From Psychrobacter sp. NG25 (GTDB lineage Bacteria > Pseudomonadota > Gammaproteobacteria > Pseudomonadales > Moraxellaceae), in NCBI RefSeq assembly GCF_015234355.1, contig NZ_JADGMV010000003.1:124001-188000 (forward strand): a stretch of 64,000 nucleotides of DNA, given 5' to 3'. The position numbers were made by a program, and so were the translations under genes. Below are positions 16,821-25,624 of the stretch, piece after piece. The first letter of the stretch is position 1. Every line of letters starts with the position of its first letter. A model generated the notes under the pieces. That model worked only from the letters and a program-made list of their open reading frames with translations. It did no database searches and was not told the DNA's origin.

Positions 16821-18413
16821 ATGCCATCGTCTCATACCTCATCCGATTGTCCTTCATCCGCGATTGATTCTGAATCGTTGACTAGCCAAACTGTCTATCA
16901 GCCGCCGTCTTATTACCAGTTTGCCATCAGCTTACTTAAGCCCGCGTATCGACTGCAAGTATGGCGACGCTCACATAAGCGTGACAACTATCAGCAAGAA
17001 GTTGAGCAGCGTTTTGGTAAAAACTATCCATCAGTTCCAAGAGTAAATACAGAGGATGCGAGCTTCGCACCAGTAGCTCAGCCGAGCACTGATAAAGGTA
17101 TCATTTGGTGCCATGCGGTCTCATTGGGTGAGACCAATACGGTCGCACCGTTACTCGATATGCTATTGGCTAGTGGGTATCAGATATGGTTAACCAACAC
17201 CACTCAAACTGGCTTTGCTCGTGGTGCAAGTCGTTTCGCCGATGAGATTGCTCAAGGTCGAATGAGCCACAGTTACGTACCTGTCGATAGCCCTGCCGTG
17301 ATCGAACGTTTTTTAGCTCATGTAAAGCCTAATATTGCATTGTTTGTAGAAACAGAGCTGTGGGCGAATATCTTAACCAAGCTGTCTGAACATCGTATTC
17401 CTAGTATCTTAGTCAATGGTCGGCTATCCGCGTCATCTTTTATACGTTATCAAAAGATTGGTGCTGTCAGCCGTAGCATGATGAAAAACCTTGCGTTAAT
17501 TATTGCGCAAGATAATGAATCAGCCAAAAGATTTCGACAATTAGGTGCTGACAGTGCGCAAATTCGCGTGGCTGGCTCGTTGAAATGGGTGATTAATACG
17601 CCAAAAAACAATACTGCTTATAGCACCGCTCATAGTAATACGGCTGTTACTGATGCGCAGACAGTCGGTATAGAGGACGAGTATCAGCATATACAACACC
17701 AAAAAATTGAGTTGGCAACAGAGTTTGGTGTTGTAGGTCGACCGATTTGGGTGGCGGCAAGCACGCATGGTGGCGAAGAAGAAATCGCATTGTCATTGCA
17801 CAAACAGCTACTGTCCAACCCCGCACTCACTGATGCGCTACTTATTATAGTACCTAGGCATCCTGAGCGTTTTGACGAAGTCGCAGCACTCATTCAAAGT
17901 ACAGAATTAACCATGGCACGGCGTAGTGCGGAGGAATCTATTAGCGCAGATACGCATGTTTATCTGGCTGATAGTATGGGTGAGCTGATGACGTGGTATC
18001 AGTTGGCAGATGTGGCATTAGTTGGTGGTTCTTTGGTCGATGTAGGCGGGCATAATCCCGTTGAGCCAGCAAGTATCGCAACGCCTGTACTGATGGGATG
18101 CCATACTCAGTCTTGCCAAACGGTGGTTGATAGATTGTCAGAAGTTGGGGCATTGTATCAACCAAGTAATACGTTTTATCGTCCAGTTTCCCTAGATATG
18201 GCGAGTACAACCACTTTACCTAAGGCAGGTAAAAACAATGATGTGGCGCTTATTTATCAGCAGTTATTATCTTGGTTGAGTCATCTCGATGTCGCAAAGC
18301 AGGCAGGACAAGCAGGCGCGCAATTGACTGTGCAGAAGCAGGCCGTATTGGTGCGTCAATTCACCATGATTGAAGACGTGATTGAGCAATACTCAAATCA
18401 AGAGCTGCTATGA
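16821..18413 (+). CDS. waaA: 3-deoxy-D-manno-octulosonic acid transferase WaaA
   Basis: Inner-membrane-associated glycosyltransferase (GT30) that adds Kdo to lipid IVA. The ATG at 16821 is chosen; a TTG at 16761 extends the frame by 20 residues without a clear ribosome site. Motifs: the hydrophobic N-terminal helix YQFAISLLKPAYRLQVWRRS, WCHAVSLGETNT, LFVETELWANIL (acceptor-site Glu), VNGRLS, AASTHGGEEEI, and VGGSLVDVGGHNPVEPA (donor site). An Asn/Thr-rich insertion of about 35 residues (TPKNNTAYSTAHSNTAV) separates the two Rossmann domains and makes the protein about 530 residues, against 425 in E. coli. The stop overlaps the next start as ATGA. Confidence 0.93.
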   Translation: MPSSHTSSDCPSSAIDSESLTSQTVYQPPSYYQFAISLLKPAYRLQVWRRSHKRDNYQQEVEQRFGKNYPSVPRVNTEDASFAPVAQPSTDKGIIWCHAVSLGETNTVAPLLDMLLASGYQIWLTNTTQTGFARGASRFADEIAQGRMSHSYVPVDSPAVIERFLAHVKPNIALFVETELWANILTKLSEHRIPSILVNGRLSASSFIRYQKIGAVSRSMMKNLALIIAQDNESAKRFRQLGADSAQIRVAGSLKWVINTPKNNTAYSTAHSNTAVTDAQTVGIEDEYQHIQHQKIELATEFGVVGRPIWVAASTHGGEEEIALSLHKQLLSNPALTDALLIIVPRHPERFDEVAALIQSTELTMARRSAEESISADTHVYLADSMGELMTWYQLADVALVGGSLVDVGGHNPVEPASIATPVLMGCHTQSCQTVVDRLSEVGALYQPSNTFYRPVSLDMASTTTLPKAGKNNDVALIYQQLLSWLSHLDVAKQAGQAGAQLTVQKQAVLVRQFTMIEDVIEQYSNQELL

Positions 18414-19144
18414 ACTGTATATTATTGCCCGCTACGAACTTCTCGAACGACTCAGCAGTAATCAATGAGTCATCGCAAATCAGCCATGTCAATAAAGTAC
18501 TGGGTGCAAAAGTCGGTGACACGCTCAAAATTGGCCAGTTAGAAGGTCATTTAGGCACTGCCATCATAAAAAGTATCAACGCCGACAGTATTCAGTTGTG
18601 TGATATTCAGCTTAGTATTGTACCGCCGCCTAAGTTAAATCTTACGGTCGTATTAGCGCTGCCACGCCCCAAAGTATTGCGACGCTTGATAATGGACATG
18701 ACCGCATTGGGTGTACGTGATATTGTCCTTATCAATAGTTATCGCACGCAAAAAAGCTATTGGCAAAGCCCGATGCTTGAGCGGCTCGATGAGTTTGTAT
18801 TAGAAGGACTGCAACAAGGTGTTGATACGACTGCGCCTCGTATCAGGCTAGTAAAGCGCTTTAAGCCATTTGTCGAAGATGAGCTGGCAAGTCTAATTAC
18901 CAATCGTGCTATCGTCGCGCATCCGTATAGTGAATTGTCATTTGCACAGTACTTACTACAGCAATCACCACAGCAAATACTAACGCTCCCAAGTTTGGCC
19001 TGTATCGGTGCTGAAGGTGGCTGGATAGATTACGAGATAGAGCTACTTACCCGACAAGGTTGCACAGCCGTAAATATAGGCCCACGCATCTTACGTACCG
19101 AAGCCGCTGTGAATGCTGTCTTAGGACAGTGGCTGCTACAGTAG
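18410..19144 (+). CDS. rsmE: 16S rRNA m3U1498 methyltransferase RsmE
   Basis: SPOUT-fold SAM methyltransferase acting on U1498 of 16S rRNA. The C-terminal knot motifs are CIGAEGGWIDYEIELL and NIGPRILRTEAAVNAVLGQW. The N-terminal PUA-like part contains HVNKVLGAKVGDTLKIG, and the middle has ALPRPKVLRRLIMDMTALGV. It shares an ATGA overlap with waaA, so the two are translationally coupled. A family B repeat begins right after the stop codon. Confidence 0.93.
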   Translation: MNCILLPATNFSNDSAVINESSQISHVNKVLGAKVGDTLKIGQLEGHLGTAIIKSINADSIQLCDIQLSIVPPPKLNLTVVLALPRPKVLRRLIMDMTALGVRDIVLINSYRTQKSYWQSPMLERLDEFVLEGLQQGVDTTAPRIRLVKRFKPFVEDELASLITNRAIVAHPYSELSFAQYLLQQSPQQILTLPSLACIGAEGGWIDYEIELLTRQGCTAVNIGPRILRTEAAVNAVLGQWLLQ

Positions 19145-19274
19145 AATAGTCAGAAAACGACTAAACGTCTATGGCATTACCTTGCTTAGATGAACTAGTT
19201 ACCTTCCTTAAATGCACTACTTGTATAATCTTCAGTCGGCTGCCTTATACCCATTTCAGACCTCTTTAACTATA
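19145..19274. repeat. Dispersed MITE-like repeat family B, copy 1 (expanded)
   Basis: It shares with the other copies the block CTTCAGTCGGCTGCCTTATA and the flanks TAGTCAG and AACTATA. This copy is about 22 bases longer because TTACCTTGCTTAGATGAACT (19177 onward) is followed directly by a diverged second copy beginning TTACCTTCCTTAAATGC (19199). It starts one base after the rsmE stop codon. Confidence 0.78.
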
Positions 19275-19398
19275 TCGAAAATACCTGAAAATACGCAAAA
19301 GTTCTTTGAGTCATTTGGCCGTCAAAGTTGATAAACAGGTATTTCAATAATAATTGCTGATTCAAAAAGTTAGCCTATCTTTGAATGAAATAAATGGA

Positions 19399-19427
19399 TT
19401 GATAATTACTCTCATTTCGATTAGTAT
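19399..19427 (+). promoter_or_regulatory. fbpABC promoter with overlapping Fur-box-like site
   Basis: TTGATA (19399-19404), 17 bases, TAGTAT (19422-19427). The spacer holds GATAATTACTCTCATTTCG (19401-19419), which matches 13 of 19 positions of the Fur consensus GATAATGATAATCATTATC by my count. It precedes a ferric iron transporter operon, so Fur repression in iron-replete cells is likely. The transcript would have a leader of about 100 bases. Confidence 0.62.
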
Positions 19428-19532
19428 ATCGTGTTCGTCTGTCGCAGTATTGCCCCTCGTAATAGTTAGGGTTTTATTGCCATTCTATACCGTTGCTGTC
19501 TTATCTTTTTTAGCATTATTATGGGGAAAACC

Positions 19533-20642
19533 ATGTTATTAAGTGCCATTAGCGCTAACCTAACTTCTACCAAGCTTATCTTGCCTGTTGCCGTATTTGG
19601 CATGATGTTGGGATTGGCAGGCTGTAGCAATTCATCTACGACAGAAGAGACTGGAGAAGCGGGTACTGAAGAACAAGCTGCTAACGATGGTGCTACCGGT
19701 TCAGATGAGCAAACGATTACTATTTATTCTTCACGTAATGAGCAGTTAATTAAGCCATTGCTAGATCGTTATACCGAACAAACAGGTGTGAAGGTTGAGT
19801 TGGTGACGGACAGTACAGGCCCGCTGATGGCGCGTCTAAAAGCGGAAGGTCAGAACACGCCAGCCGATATGCTGTTGACAGTGGATGCTGGTAACTTATG
19901 GCAAGCGGCAGAGCAGGGCCTATTACAGCCAGTATCATCGTCTGTGCTAGAGGCAAATGTCCCTGCAAAATATCGCGATCCAAAAGGTCAGTGGACGGGT
20001 TTGTCATTACGCGCCCGTACTATCTTTTATGACCCAAGCAAAGTCAGTGCCGACCAGTTATCTACTTATGCAGATTTAGCCGATCCAAAATGGAAAGGCA
20101 AATTATGCTTGCGTACATCTAAGAAGGTATACAACCAATCGCTTGTGGCTAGTATGATGGAGCATTTGGGCGAAGAAAAAACAGAAGAAATCGTTCGTGG
20201 TTGGGTTGATAACTTAGCTACCGATGTATTCAGTGATGACGTTGCTATGCTAGAAGCCATCGCCGCTGGTCAGTGTGAAGTGGGTGTTGCCAATAGTTAC
20301 TATTACGGTCGTCTGCTAGATGAAAGACCAGACTTCCCTGTCAGTATATTTTGGGCAAACCAAGACACGACTGGTACGCATGTGAACATCTCAGGCGCTG
20401 GTGTGGTAGCTGGATCTGATAATCCAGACGGTACGCTTAAACTAATAGAGTGGTTGTCATCTGATGAGGCGCAAGGCCTGTATGCCAGTTCAGATAAAGA
20501 GTTCCCAGTCAAAGAAGGTATTGATGAGTCAGACCTACTCAGATCATGGGGCCCATTCAACAAAGATGACATCAGCGTGCAGAAGTTTGGTGAATTACAA
20601 ACCCAAGCCATCCAGTTGATGGACAAAGCAGGTTATAAATAG
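19533..20642 (+). CDS. fbpA: Ferric iron ABC transporter substrate-binding lipoprotein
   Basis: Fe(3+)-binding protein of the FbpA/FutA family. The ATG at 19533 follows GGGGAAA and is preferred; ATG at 19521 adds four residues. The signal ends in lipobox LAGC, followed by an acidic Glu/Thr/Gly-rich linker (about 30 residues) before the domain begins ITIYSSRNEQLIKPLLDRY. Conserved features: LTVDAGNLWQAAEQGLL, WTGLSLRARTIFYDP, GKLCLRTSKKVYNQSLVASM and the tyrosine pair in VGVANSYYYGRLL that ligates iron in this family. The first gene of fbpABC, downstream of a Fur-box-like promoter. Confidence 0.92.
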   Translation: MLLSAISANLTSTKLILPVAVFGMMLGLAGCSNSSTTEETGEAGTEEQAANDGATGSDEQTITIYSSRNEQLIKPLLDRYTEQTGVKVELVTDSTGPLMARLKAEGQNTPADMLLTVDAGNLWQAAEQGLLQPVSSSVLEANVPAKYRDPKGQWTGLSLRARTIFYDPSKVSADQLSTYADLADPKWKGKLCLRTSKKVYNQSLVASMMEHLGEEKTEEIVRGWVDNLATDVFSDDVAMLEAIAAGQCEVGVANSYYYGRLLDERPDFPVSIFWANQDTTGTHVNISGAGVVAGSDNPDGTLKLIEWLSSDEAQGLYASSDKEFPVKEGIDESDLLRSWGPFNKDDISVQKFGELQTQAIQLMDKAGYK

Positions 20643-20769
20643 GCGTCATGACCAATAATACCAATCTTAAAAACGAGAATAAGCTAGCTGGCTAAGTTTG
20701 ATACGGCTCATCGTGTTTTTGAGGTTGGTATGATGTAAGGTCTCTATGCGTATGACACGGTAATAATTT

Positions 20770-22464
20770 ATGAGCACAATGCCAGGCGCGTCTGTACGTC
20801 AGAATGATACAGTCAATGACACGGTAATTGATAATACTATTATTGATAAGCATCAGATTGTCAGCCAAGACCATACCCTCCGTAAACGTATCCTCTCAAA
20901 ATCAGTCTTAGGACTGATTTCGTTGTTTATGCTTGTGCCAATTTTAATCGTACTGCTGTCGTGGACACAGCCTGTCGCGGATATTTGGGGTCACATGGCG
21001 GAGTATGTACTACCGCAAGTCCTAAAAAACACCGCGATTTTATTGTTAATGGTAGTGGCTATTTCTGGAACGGTTGGCACCGCGCTTGCTTGGGTGACGA
21101 GCATGTACCGATTCCCTGGGCAGCGGTTTTTTTCGTGGGCGTTGATGTTGCCGCTTGCGATACCTGCCTATGTATTGGCGTTTGTTACCCTCGGTATTGT
21201 AGATTTTAGTGGGCCGTTACAGACAGGTCTACGTGATATGGGTATCGGCACTGCAATTCCTTCGGTACGCAATGTCTGGGGTGCAGGTTTGGTATTATCC
21301 CTAGCATTTTATCCCTACGTTTATCTGTTGGCACGCCAAGCGTTTTTATCGCAGGGCAGGCGGGCGATAGAGGCGGGGCAGATGCTAGGCTTAAGCCGTG
21401 GCCGCGTATTTTTTCGTTTGGCATTACCGCAAGCACTACCGTGGATTATTGGTGGTCTATTATTGGCCAGCATGGAGACACTTGCAGACTTTGGCGCAGT
21501 ATCTGTCTTTAATGTTGATACATTTACAACGGCTATTTACAAAGCTTGGTTTGGCTTCTTCAGTCTAACGACCGCGGCACAATTGGCGGCATTATTAATC
21601 GGCATGATATTTATCGTTGTCTTGTTTGAGCAGTATTGGCAGGCAAAGCGCGGTCAGTCTATCACTCAAGGCAGTAGCCAGCGTTTTGAAGTTAGTAAAT
21701 CAGCTAAATGGGCCATGACATTACTGTGTACGGTCGTGTTTTCAGTGGCTTTTTTCATACCGTTTCTTCAGCTTATCTATTGGACCGCATTAAACTTTAG
21801 GCAAGATTTTGATGCACGTTATATTGGTTTTGTGACCAATAGCCTTATGATTGCAAGTATGACCACGATTTTCATCGGCTTTTTGGCCATTATTATTGCG
21901 TGGATAAAACGTCAATATCCTGATAGGTCAACCAAGCTAATGACCACTTTGGCCAATTTGGGTTATGTGGTACCCGGTACGGTATTGGCTGTCGGAATAT
22001 TTATTCCAATTGCATGGCTAGACAATCAAATGATTGCCTTTGGCATTACGTCACAGCAAGTACTATCAGGCAGTGTTATTGTTATGCTATTGGCACTATC
22101 AACGCGCTTTATGACCGTTAGTTTCCAACCCGTCGATCGTCAATTACAACGGCTGACCGTCAATCAAGAGGCGGCTGCTAAATTACTGAGTGATAGCGCT
22201 TATCAACGATGGCGACATGTGATGTTACCAGTACTCAGTCCTGGTGTACTGACTGCGTTATTGATGGGTTTTGTCGAAGTGATGAAAGAGATGCCGATTA
22301 CGCTAATGACCAGACGTCAAGGTTGGGATACATTGGCAGTACGGGTATTTGAGATGACCAGTGAAGGCATGTGGGGACGAGCCGCGTTGCCAAGCTTATT
22401 GATTGTGCTGGTTGGTCTGTTGCCTGTCTGGATACTATTGCGTCAAAGCGACAAACAAAGCTAA
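20770..22464 (+). CDS. fbpB: Ferric iron ABC transporter permease
   Basis: Inner-membrane permease of the fused two-domain type: 564 residues, about 12 hydrophobic helices, with two ATPase-contact loops (EAGQMLGLSRGRVFFRLALPQALP and AAKLLSDSAYQRWRHVMLP). An N-terminal hydrophilic stretch of about 40 residues rich in Asp/Asn/Thr precedes the first helix. It follows fbpA by 127 bases and precedes the ATPase by 110 bases. Confidence 0.92.
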   Translation: MSTMPGASVRQNDTVNDTVIDNTIIDKHQIVSQDHTLRKRILSKSVLGLISLFMLVPILIVLLSWTQPVADIWGHMAEYVLPQVLKNTAILLLMVVAISGTVGTALAWVTSMYRFPGQRFFSWALMLPLAIPAYVLAFVTLGIVDFSGPLQTGLRDMGIGTAIPSVRNVWGAGLVLSLAFYPYVYLLARQAFLSQGRRAIEAGQMLGLSRGRVFFRLALPQALPWIIGGLLLASMETLADFGAVSVFNVDTFTTAIYKAWFGFFSLTTAAQLAALLIGMIFIVVLFEQYWQAKRGQSITQGSSQRFEVSKSAKWAMTLLCTVVFSVAFFIPFLQLIYWTALNFRQDFDARYIGFVTNSLMIASMTTIFIGFLAIIIAWIKRQYPDRSTKLMTTLANLGYVVPGTVLAVGIFIPIAWLDNQMIAFGITSQQVLSGSVIVMLLALSTRFMTVSFQPVDRQLQRLTVNQEAAAKLLSDSAYQRWRHVMLPVLSPGVLTALLMGFVEVMKEMPITLMTRRQGWDTLAVRVFEMTSEGMWGRAALPSLLIVLVGLLPVWILLRQSDKQS

Positions 22465-22574
22465 AAGTGGTGTTAACATTCACCTCAAATATTATAGTCT
22501 TTTGTCGCGCCCTCTCTATCGTTCTACTGCTTTATCTATGGATTTTATTTACTAATCGCTAACTGGTACCGTCT

Positions 22575-23783
22575 ATGCACACTGATTCAATCAAAGGCTC
22601 ATCAGGCTCTCAATCAATGGATACTGAAGCAAGTACTAGTACCAGCCCTTATTTTAGTGTGCAAGATTTAATCGTCGGTTATGACGATACGATTATCGTT
22701 AATGGACTGTCGCTAGTACTACAGCAAGGCGAGATTGGTTGCTTTTTGGGTTACAGCGGTTGCGGCAAGACCACCGCATTACGCGCCATTGCAGGGCTAG
22801 AGCAAAGTCGCGGCGGTAATATTCATCTGAGTAATCAGTGTTTAACAGATATCACCGATCGTAAGTCCTATGCAGTAGCGCCTGCCAAGCGTGGCATGGG
22901 GATGGTGTTTCAGGACTATGCATTATTCGGTCACCTTAGCGTGGCAAAGAACATCGCTTTTGGTCTCAACAAATGGTCTGCCGCTGACAAAAAAGCACGA
23001 GTGGCTGAAATGCTAAGCCTTGTTGAGTTGACCGAGCACGCGGATAAACGCCCAAATGAGCTTTCAGGTGGACAGCAGCAGCGAGTAGCCTTAGCCCGTG
23101 CATTAGCGCCGAAGCCCAAACTATTGCTACTTGATGAGCCGTTTTCGAATTTGGATGTTGTACTACGCGAATCATTGGCAATGAATGTCCGTGATATTCT
23201 AAAACGCACCAATACCACGGCTATTCTTGTCACTCATGATCAAAATGAAGCCTTTGCATTAGCGGATAAAGTTGGGGTAATGCAAGCAGGTAAGTTGGTG
23301 CAGTGGGCGACGCCGAGCGAGCTCTATCATGAGCCAGTCAGTCCTTTCGTTGCTGAGTTCGTCGGCGAGGGCGCGATGATAGATGGCATCATCAAAGAAG
23401 GTCATGTTGAGACAGCATTGGGTAATATTTATCGCCGTATGGAAGTTCATGATGAGTCGGGTCAATCGCAGTACTGTGAGTATGATTATCCAAATGGTAC
23501 ATTGATTAAAGTATTGGTACGCCCTGACGATATCATTCATGACGATGATAGTAAGCAGACGGCATTGGTTATCGGACGTGTGTTTCGCGGTGCTAACTAT
23601 CTATATCGCTTACAACTCGACGATGGGCAGACTGTACTGTCTCTAGTTGCCAGTCATCACAACCATGGCATTGGTACACGTATCGGCATTTTACCTATGC
23701 TTGAGCATATAGTCGTGTTTGATGAAAAGAACATCAATGCGACTACGTGGTCAGAGTACGATAGGTCAGAAGAGACACAGTAG
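22575..23783 (+). CDS. fbpC: Ferric iron ABC transporter ATP-binding protein
   Basis: ATPase energising FbpB. Walker A GYSGCGKTT, Q-loop FQDYALFGHL, signature LSGGQQQRVALARAL, Walker B LLLLDEPFSNLD and H-switch LVTHDQ are all intact. After about residue 270 a TOBE-like regulatory domain follows (LVRPDDIIHDDD, LVIGRVFRGANYLYRLQLDDGQ), with the total at 402 residues. Because modC is absent beside modAB, a sharing of ATPases can be imagined, but nothing here supports it. Confidence 0.93.
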   Translation: MHTDSIKGSSGSQSMDTEASTSTSPYFSVQDLIVGYDDTIIVNGLSLVLQQGEIGCFLGYSGCGKTTALRAIAGLEQSRGGNIHLSNQCLTDITDRKSYAVAPAKRGMGMVFQDYALFGHLSVAKNIAFGLNKWSAADKKARVAEMLSLVELTEHADKRPNELSGGQQQRVALARALAPKPKLLLLDEPFSNLDVVLRESLAMNVRDILKRTNTTAILVTHDQNEAFALADKVGVMQAGKLVQWATPSELYHEPVSPFVAEFVGEGAMIDGIIKEGHVETALGNIYRRMEVHDESGQSQYCEYDYPNGTLIKVLVRPDDIIHDDDSKQTALVIGRVFRGANYLYRLQLDDGQTVLSLVASHHNHGIGTRIGILPMLEHIVVFDEKNINATTWSEYDRSEETQ

Positions 23784-23879
23784 TGGTTAGCAGACACTGC
23801 TCAAAAGACCCGATTTTTTATACTTATCTCTTAAGAAACAAGTAAGAAAGCTCAGATAGATGAGTGGTTACGTACTAAT

Positions 23880-24731
23880 TTAACGAGTGGCTAGTATGTG
23901 CAAATAGCGTCCCAACCACTTGTACGGCTCTAATTGCGAATAGCGTAGTTCCATCCGAATGACTGCTTCTGGGTCGTTATGCCCCCCACGTTTGAGCGGT
24001 GCATAGTCATGAAACACGCGCAGACCGCTGGTGCGCACCGTTTTATAATGATGTATGGCTAGCCAAGACTCTACTTCTTCTTTGGCGACAGGATAGTTAG
24101 GCGTTAGGCTTTTTTTGTTATCAGCTTTGTATTCGGGATTATCAAGTAAATTAAAATTTCCCATAATTAGGTTTCGATAATCAAAGCTCGCTGGGTTGTA
24201 AAAGCACAGTGATAGCGCACCATTATCTGTTAGCTGCTGATCAAAAAAGCTCATGACAGCAGATGGCTCTGCCAACCATTCAAGTAGCGCATGACAGAGT
24301 ATCAAATCAAATTTTTCTGTTCCTGCCTGAGGCAGCTTTCCTACCAGATCTTGATACGGGCAAACATGCCATGTGATATCTAAAACTTGATCACTCTTTT
24401 CCGCGCTTGCTTTTGCTTTTTCTAGCATATTCTCAGAGATATCATTGATAACCAGCGTGTGACCTTGAGCAGCAAGTTCTATCGAAATCTGAGCCAATCC
24501 TGCACCCACATCTAAGATACGTAGCGGTCGATTCAGATCTTTGCTCATTTGTGTGCAATACTCAAAGATGTCACGGCGCAGTACTGCCAGTCGTATGTCA
24601 CCTTTTAAACCACCGTACACTTTCTTTTCAAAATGATCTGCAATAGCATCAAAGCTACGATCTGCTCGATCGACCTCTATTGGTATGGAGTGGTTTGAGT
24701 CAGGTTGGCTGTCTTGAGGTTTAGTTGGCAT
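23880..24731 (-). CDS. cmoM: tRNA 5-carboxymethoxyuridine methyltransferase CmoM
   Basis: SAM-dependent methyltransferase that makes the methyl ester of cmo5U at tRNA position 34. The resemblance to E. coli CmoM (SmtA) runs the whole length: FDAIADHFEKKVYGGLKG, LDVGAGLAQISIELA (SAM-binding), LILCHALLEWLAEP, LSLCFYNPASFDYRNLIMGN, SLTPNYPVAKEEVESWL, SGLRVFHDYAP and the C-terminal QLEPYKWLGRYLHILA. The conserved basic and Tyr residues of the C-terminal half make it CmoM and not a generic methyltransferase. A family B repeat lies just upstream. Confidence 0.88.
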   Translation of the reverse strand: MPTKPQDSQPDSNHSIPIEVDRADRSFDAIADHFEKKVYGGLKGDIRLAVLRRDIFEYCTQMSKDLNRPLRILDVGAGLAQISIELAAQGHTLVINDISENMLEKAKASAEKSDQVLDITWHVCPYQDLVGKLPQAGTEKFDLILCHALLEWLAEPSAVMSFFDQQLTDNGALSLCFYNPASFDYRNLIMGNFNLLDNPEYKADNKKSLTPNYPVAKEEVESWLAIHHYKTVRTSGLRVFHDYAPLKRGGHNDPEAVIRMELRYSQLEPYKWLGRYLHILATR

Positions 24732-24765
24732 AAGGTATTTAGATCAATAATTAAGAGGTTTAGAG

Positions 24766-24873
24766 TATAGTCAGCGAACTACTAAACCGCTACGGTGTTA
24801 CCCTCCCTAGAGGTACTATATGTACAATCTGCGGTCGGCTGCCTTGTAGCTGTTTTAGATTTCTTTGACTATA
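24766..24873. repeat. Dispersed MITE-like repeat family B, copy 2
   Basis: 108 bp with the clearest terminal inverted repeats of the family. The left 28 bases (24766-24793) match the complement of the right 28 bases (24846-24873) at 21 of 28 positions by hand, beginning TATAGTCA on both sides. It contains the shared block GTCGGCTGCCTTGTA. It lies between the cmoM start and the stop of the small membrane gene. Confidence 0.82.
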
Positions 24874-24893
24874 AGAAAAGTATTCAGTTCAAT

Positions 24894-25175
24894 CTAGCGT
24901 TTCAAACGTCTGTTAATGACCCATTTAAAAATGATTTTCGATAAAATAATAATGACAAATACCACGATAACAAACACCCACATACCATTGCCTTGTAGGT
25001 TTTCTCGATAGGCTTTTGCCAAGTATGCTGATAGAGCCATTGCGACTAAAAGTGCGCCCCAACGGACATAAGGTACAGCACGATTGTTATGGTTAGGAAA
25101 TTTAGAAACATAATCGCTCGAAAAGCTATATAGCACCATTACTAAAATCCAAACAATCGCAAGAATGATATCCAT
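24894..25175 (-). CDS. Small membrane protein, function unknown
   Basis: 93 residues with three hydrophobic segments: residues 1-20 (DIILAIVWILVMVLYSF), about 40-58 (WGALLVAMALSAYLAKAY) and 65-86 (MWVFVIVVFVIIILSKIIFKW). It ends in a basic cytoplasmic-type tail (INRRLKR). I do not recognise the family. It is a plausible gene because of its clean hydrophobic pattern and ATG start at 25175, but no partner or function is evident. Confidence 0.6.
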   Translation of the reverse strand: MDIILAIVWILVMVLYSFSSDYVSKFPNHNNRAVPYVRWGALLVAMALSAYLAKAYRENLQGNGMWVFVIVVFVIIILSKIIFKWVINRRLKR

Positions 25176-25250
25176 AATAAGAGTAGCCTGTTAAGTCGTT
25201 ATTTAAGTGATGTAAAAGATAAGTTAGTGTAGCGTTTAATTTTTTTTTGT

Positions 25251-25430
25251 CTAGGGCATGTATTCAATTTACTCGATAGTCATTTGAATAGGCTAAGTGG
25301 GCTAAAAACAGCAAAATCAGCCAATCAAAACGTCCCTGTTAGTAATATATTTTCAGAGGCTACTGATTGCTTCAAATATTGCGGTTAATAGGCTGTTTTG
25401 CTTGATTTTAATGGCAGTCAGAACCCCCTA
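25251..25430. repeat. Dispersed MITE-like repeat family A, copy 3 (degenerate)
   Basis: The left end CTAGGGCATGTATTCAATTT followed by ACTCGATAGTCATTTGAATA aligns with the left end of the copy at 3090. The right boundary, near CCCCCTA at 25424-25430, is poorly conserved, and the interior has diverged. It occupies most of the 25176-25624 gap upstream of gyrA, so the gyrA promoter is in or just beyond it. Confidence 0.55.
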
Positions 25431-25624
25431 AATCGGCAAATTTGTGCTAAAATAGCTTCTTTATTTTACTATCAAAAATATCATCATTTTCCCAGTATTT
25501 TTCACGCTTTATAGTGTTGCTATGCCTGTTGTATTTATTGGTTGTTACCGATACTTAATGAGGTCGATACGCTATCTATAAAGCCTGCAAAATTAATAGC
25601 GTGGATATGAGTGAAGGAGTGTAT

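Noticed and set aside
19354..19542. Hydrophobic 62-residue frame upstream of fbpA
   Set aside because: It starts with TTG, covers the fbpA promoter and overlaps the fbpA start; its hydrophobic composition comes from AT-rich DNA.
22575..23783. FbpC acting as the missing ModC
   Set aside because: It follows fbpAB in one operon and resembles ferric-iron ATPases; nothing in the sequence ties it to ModAB.
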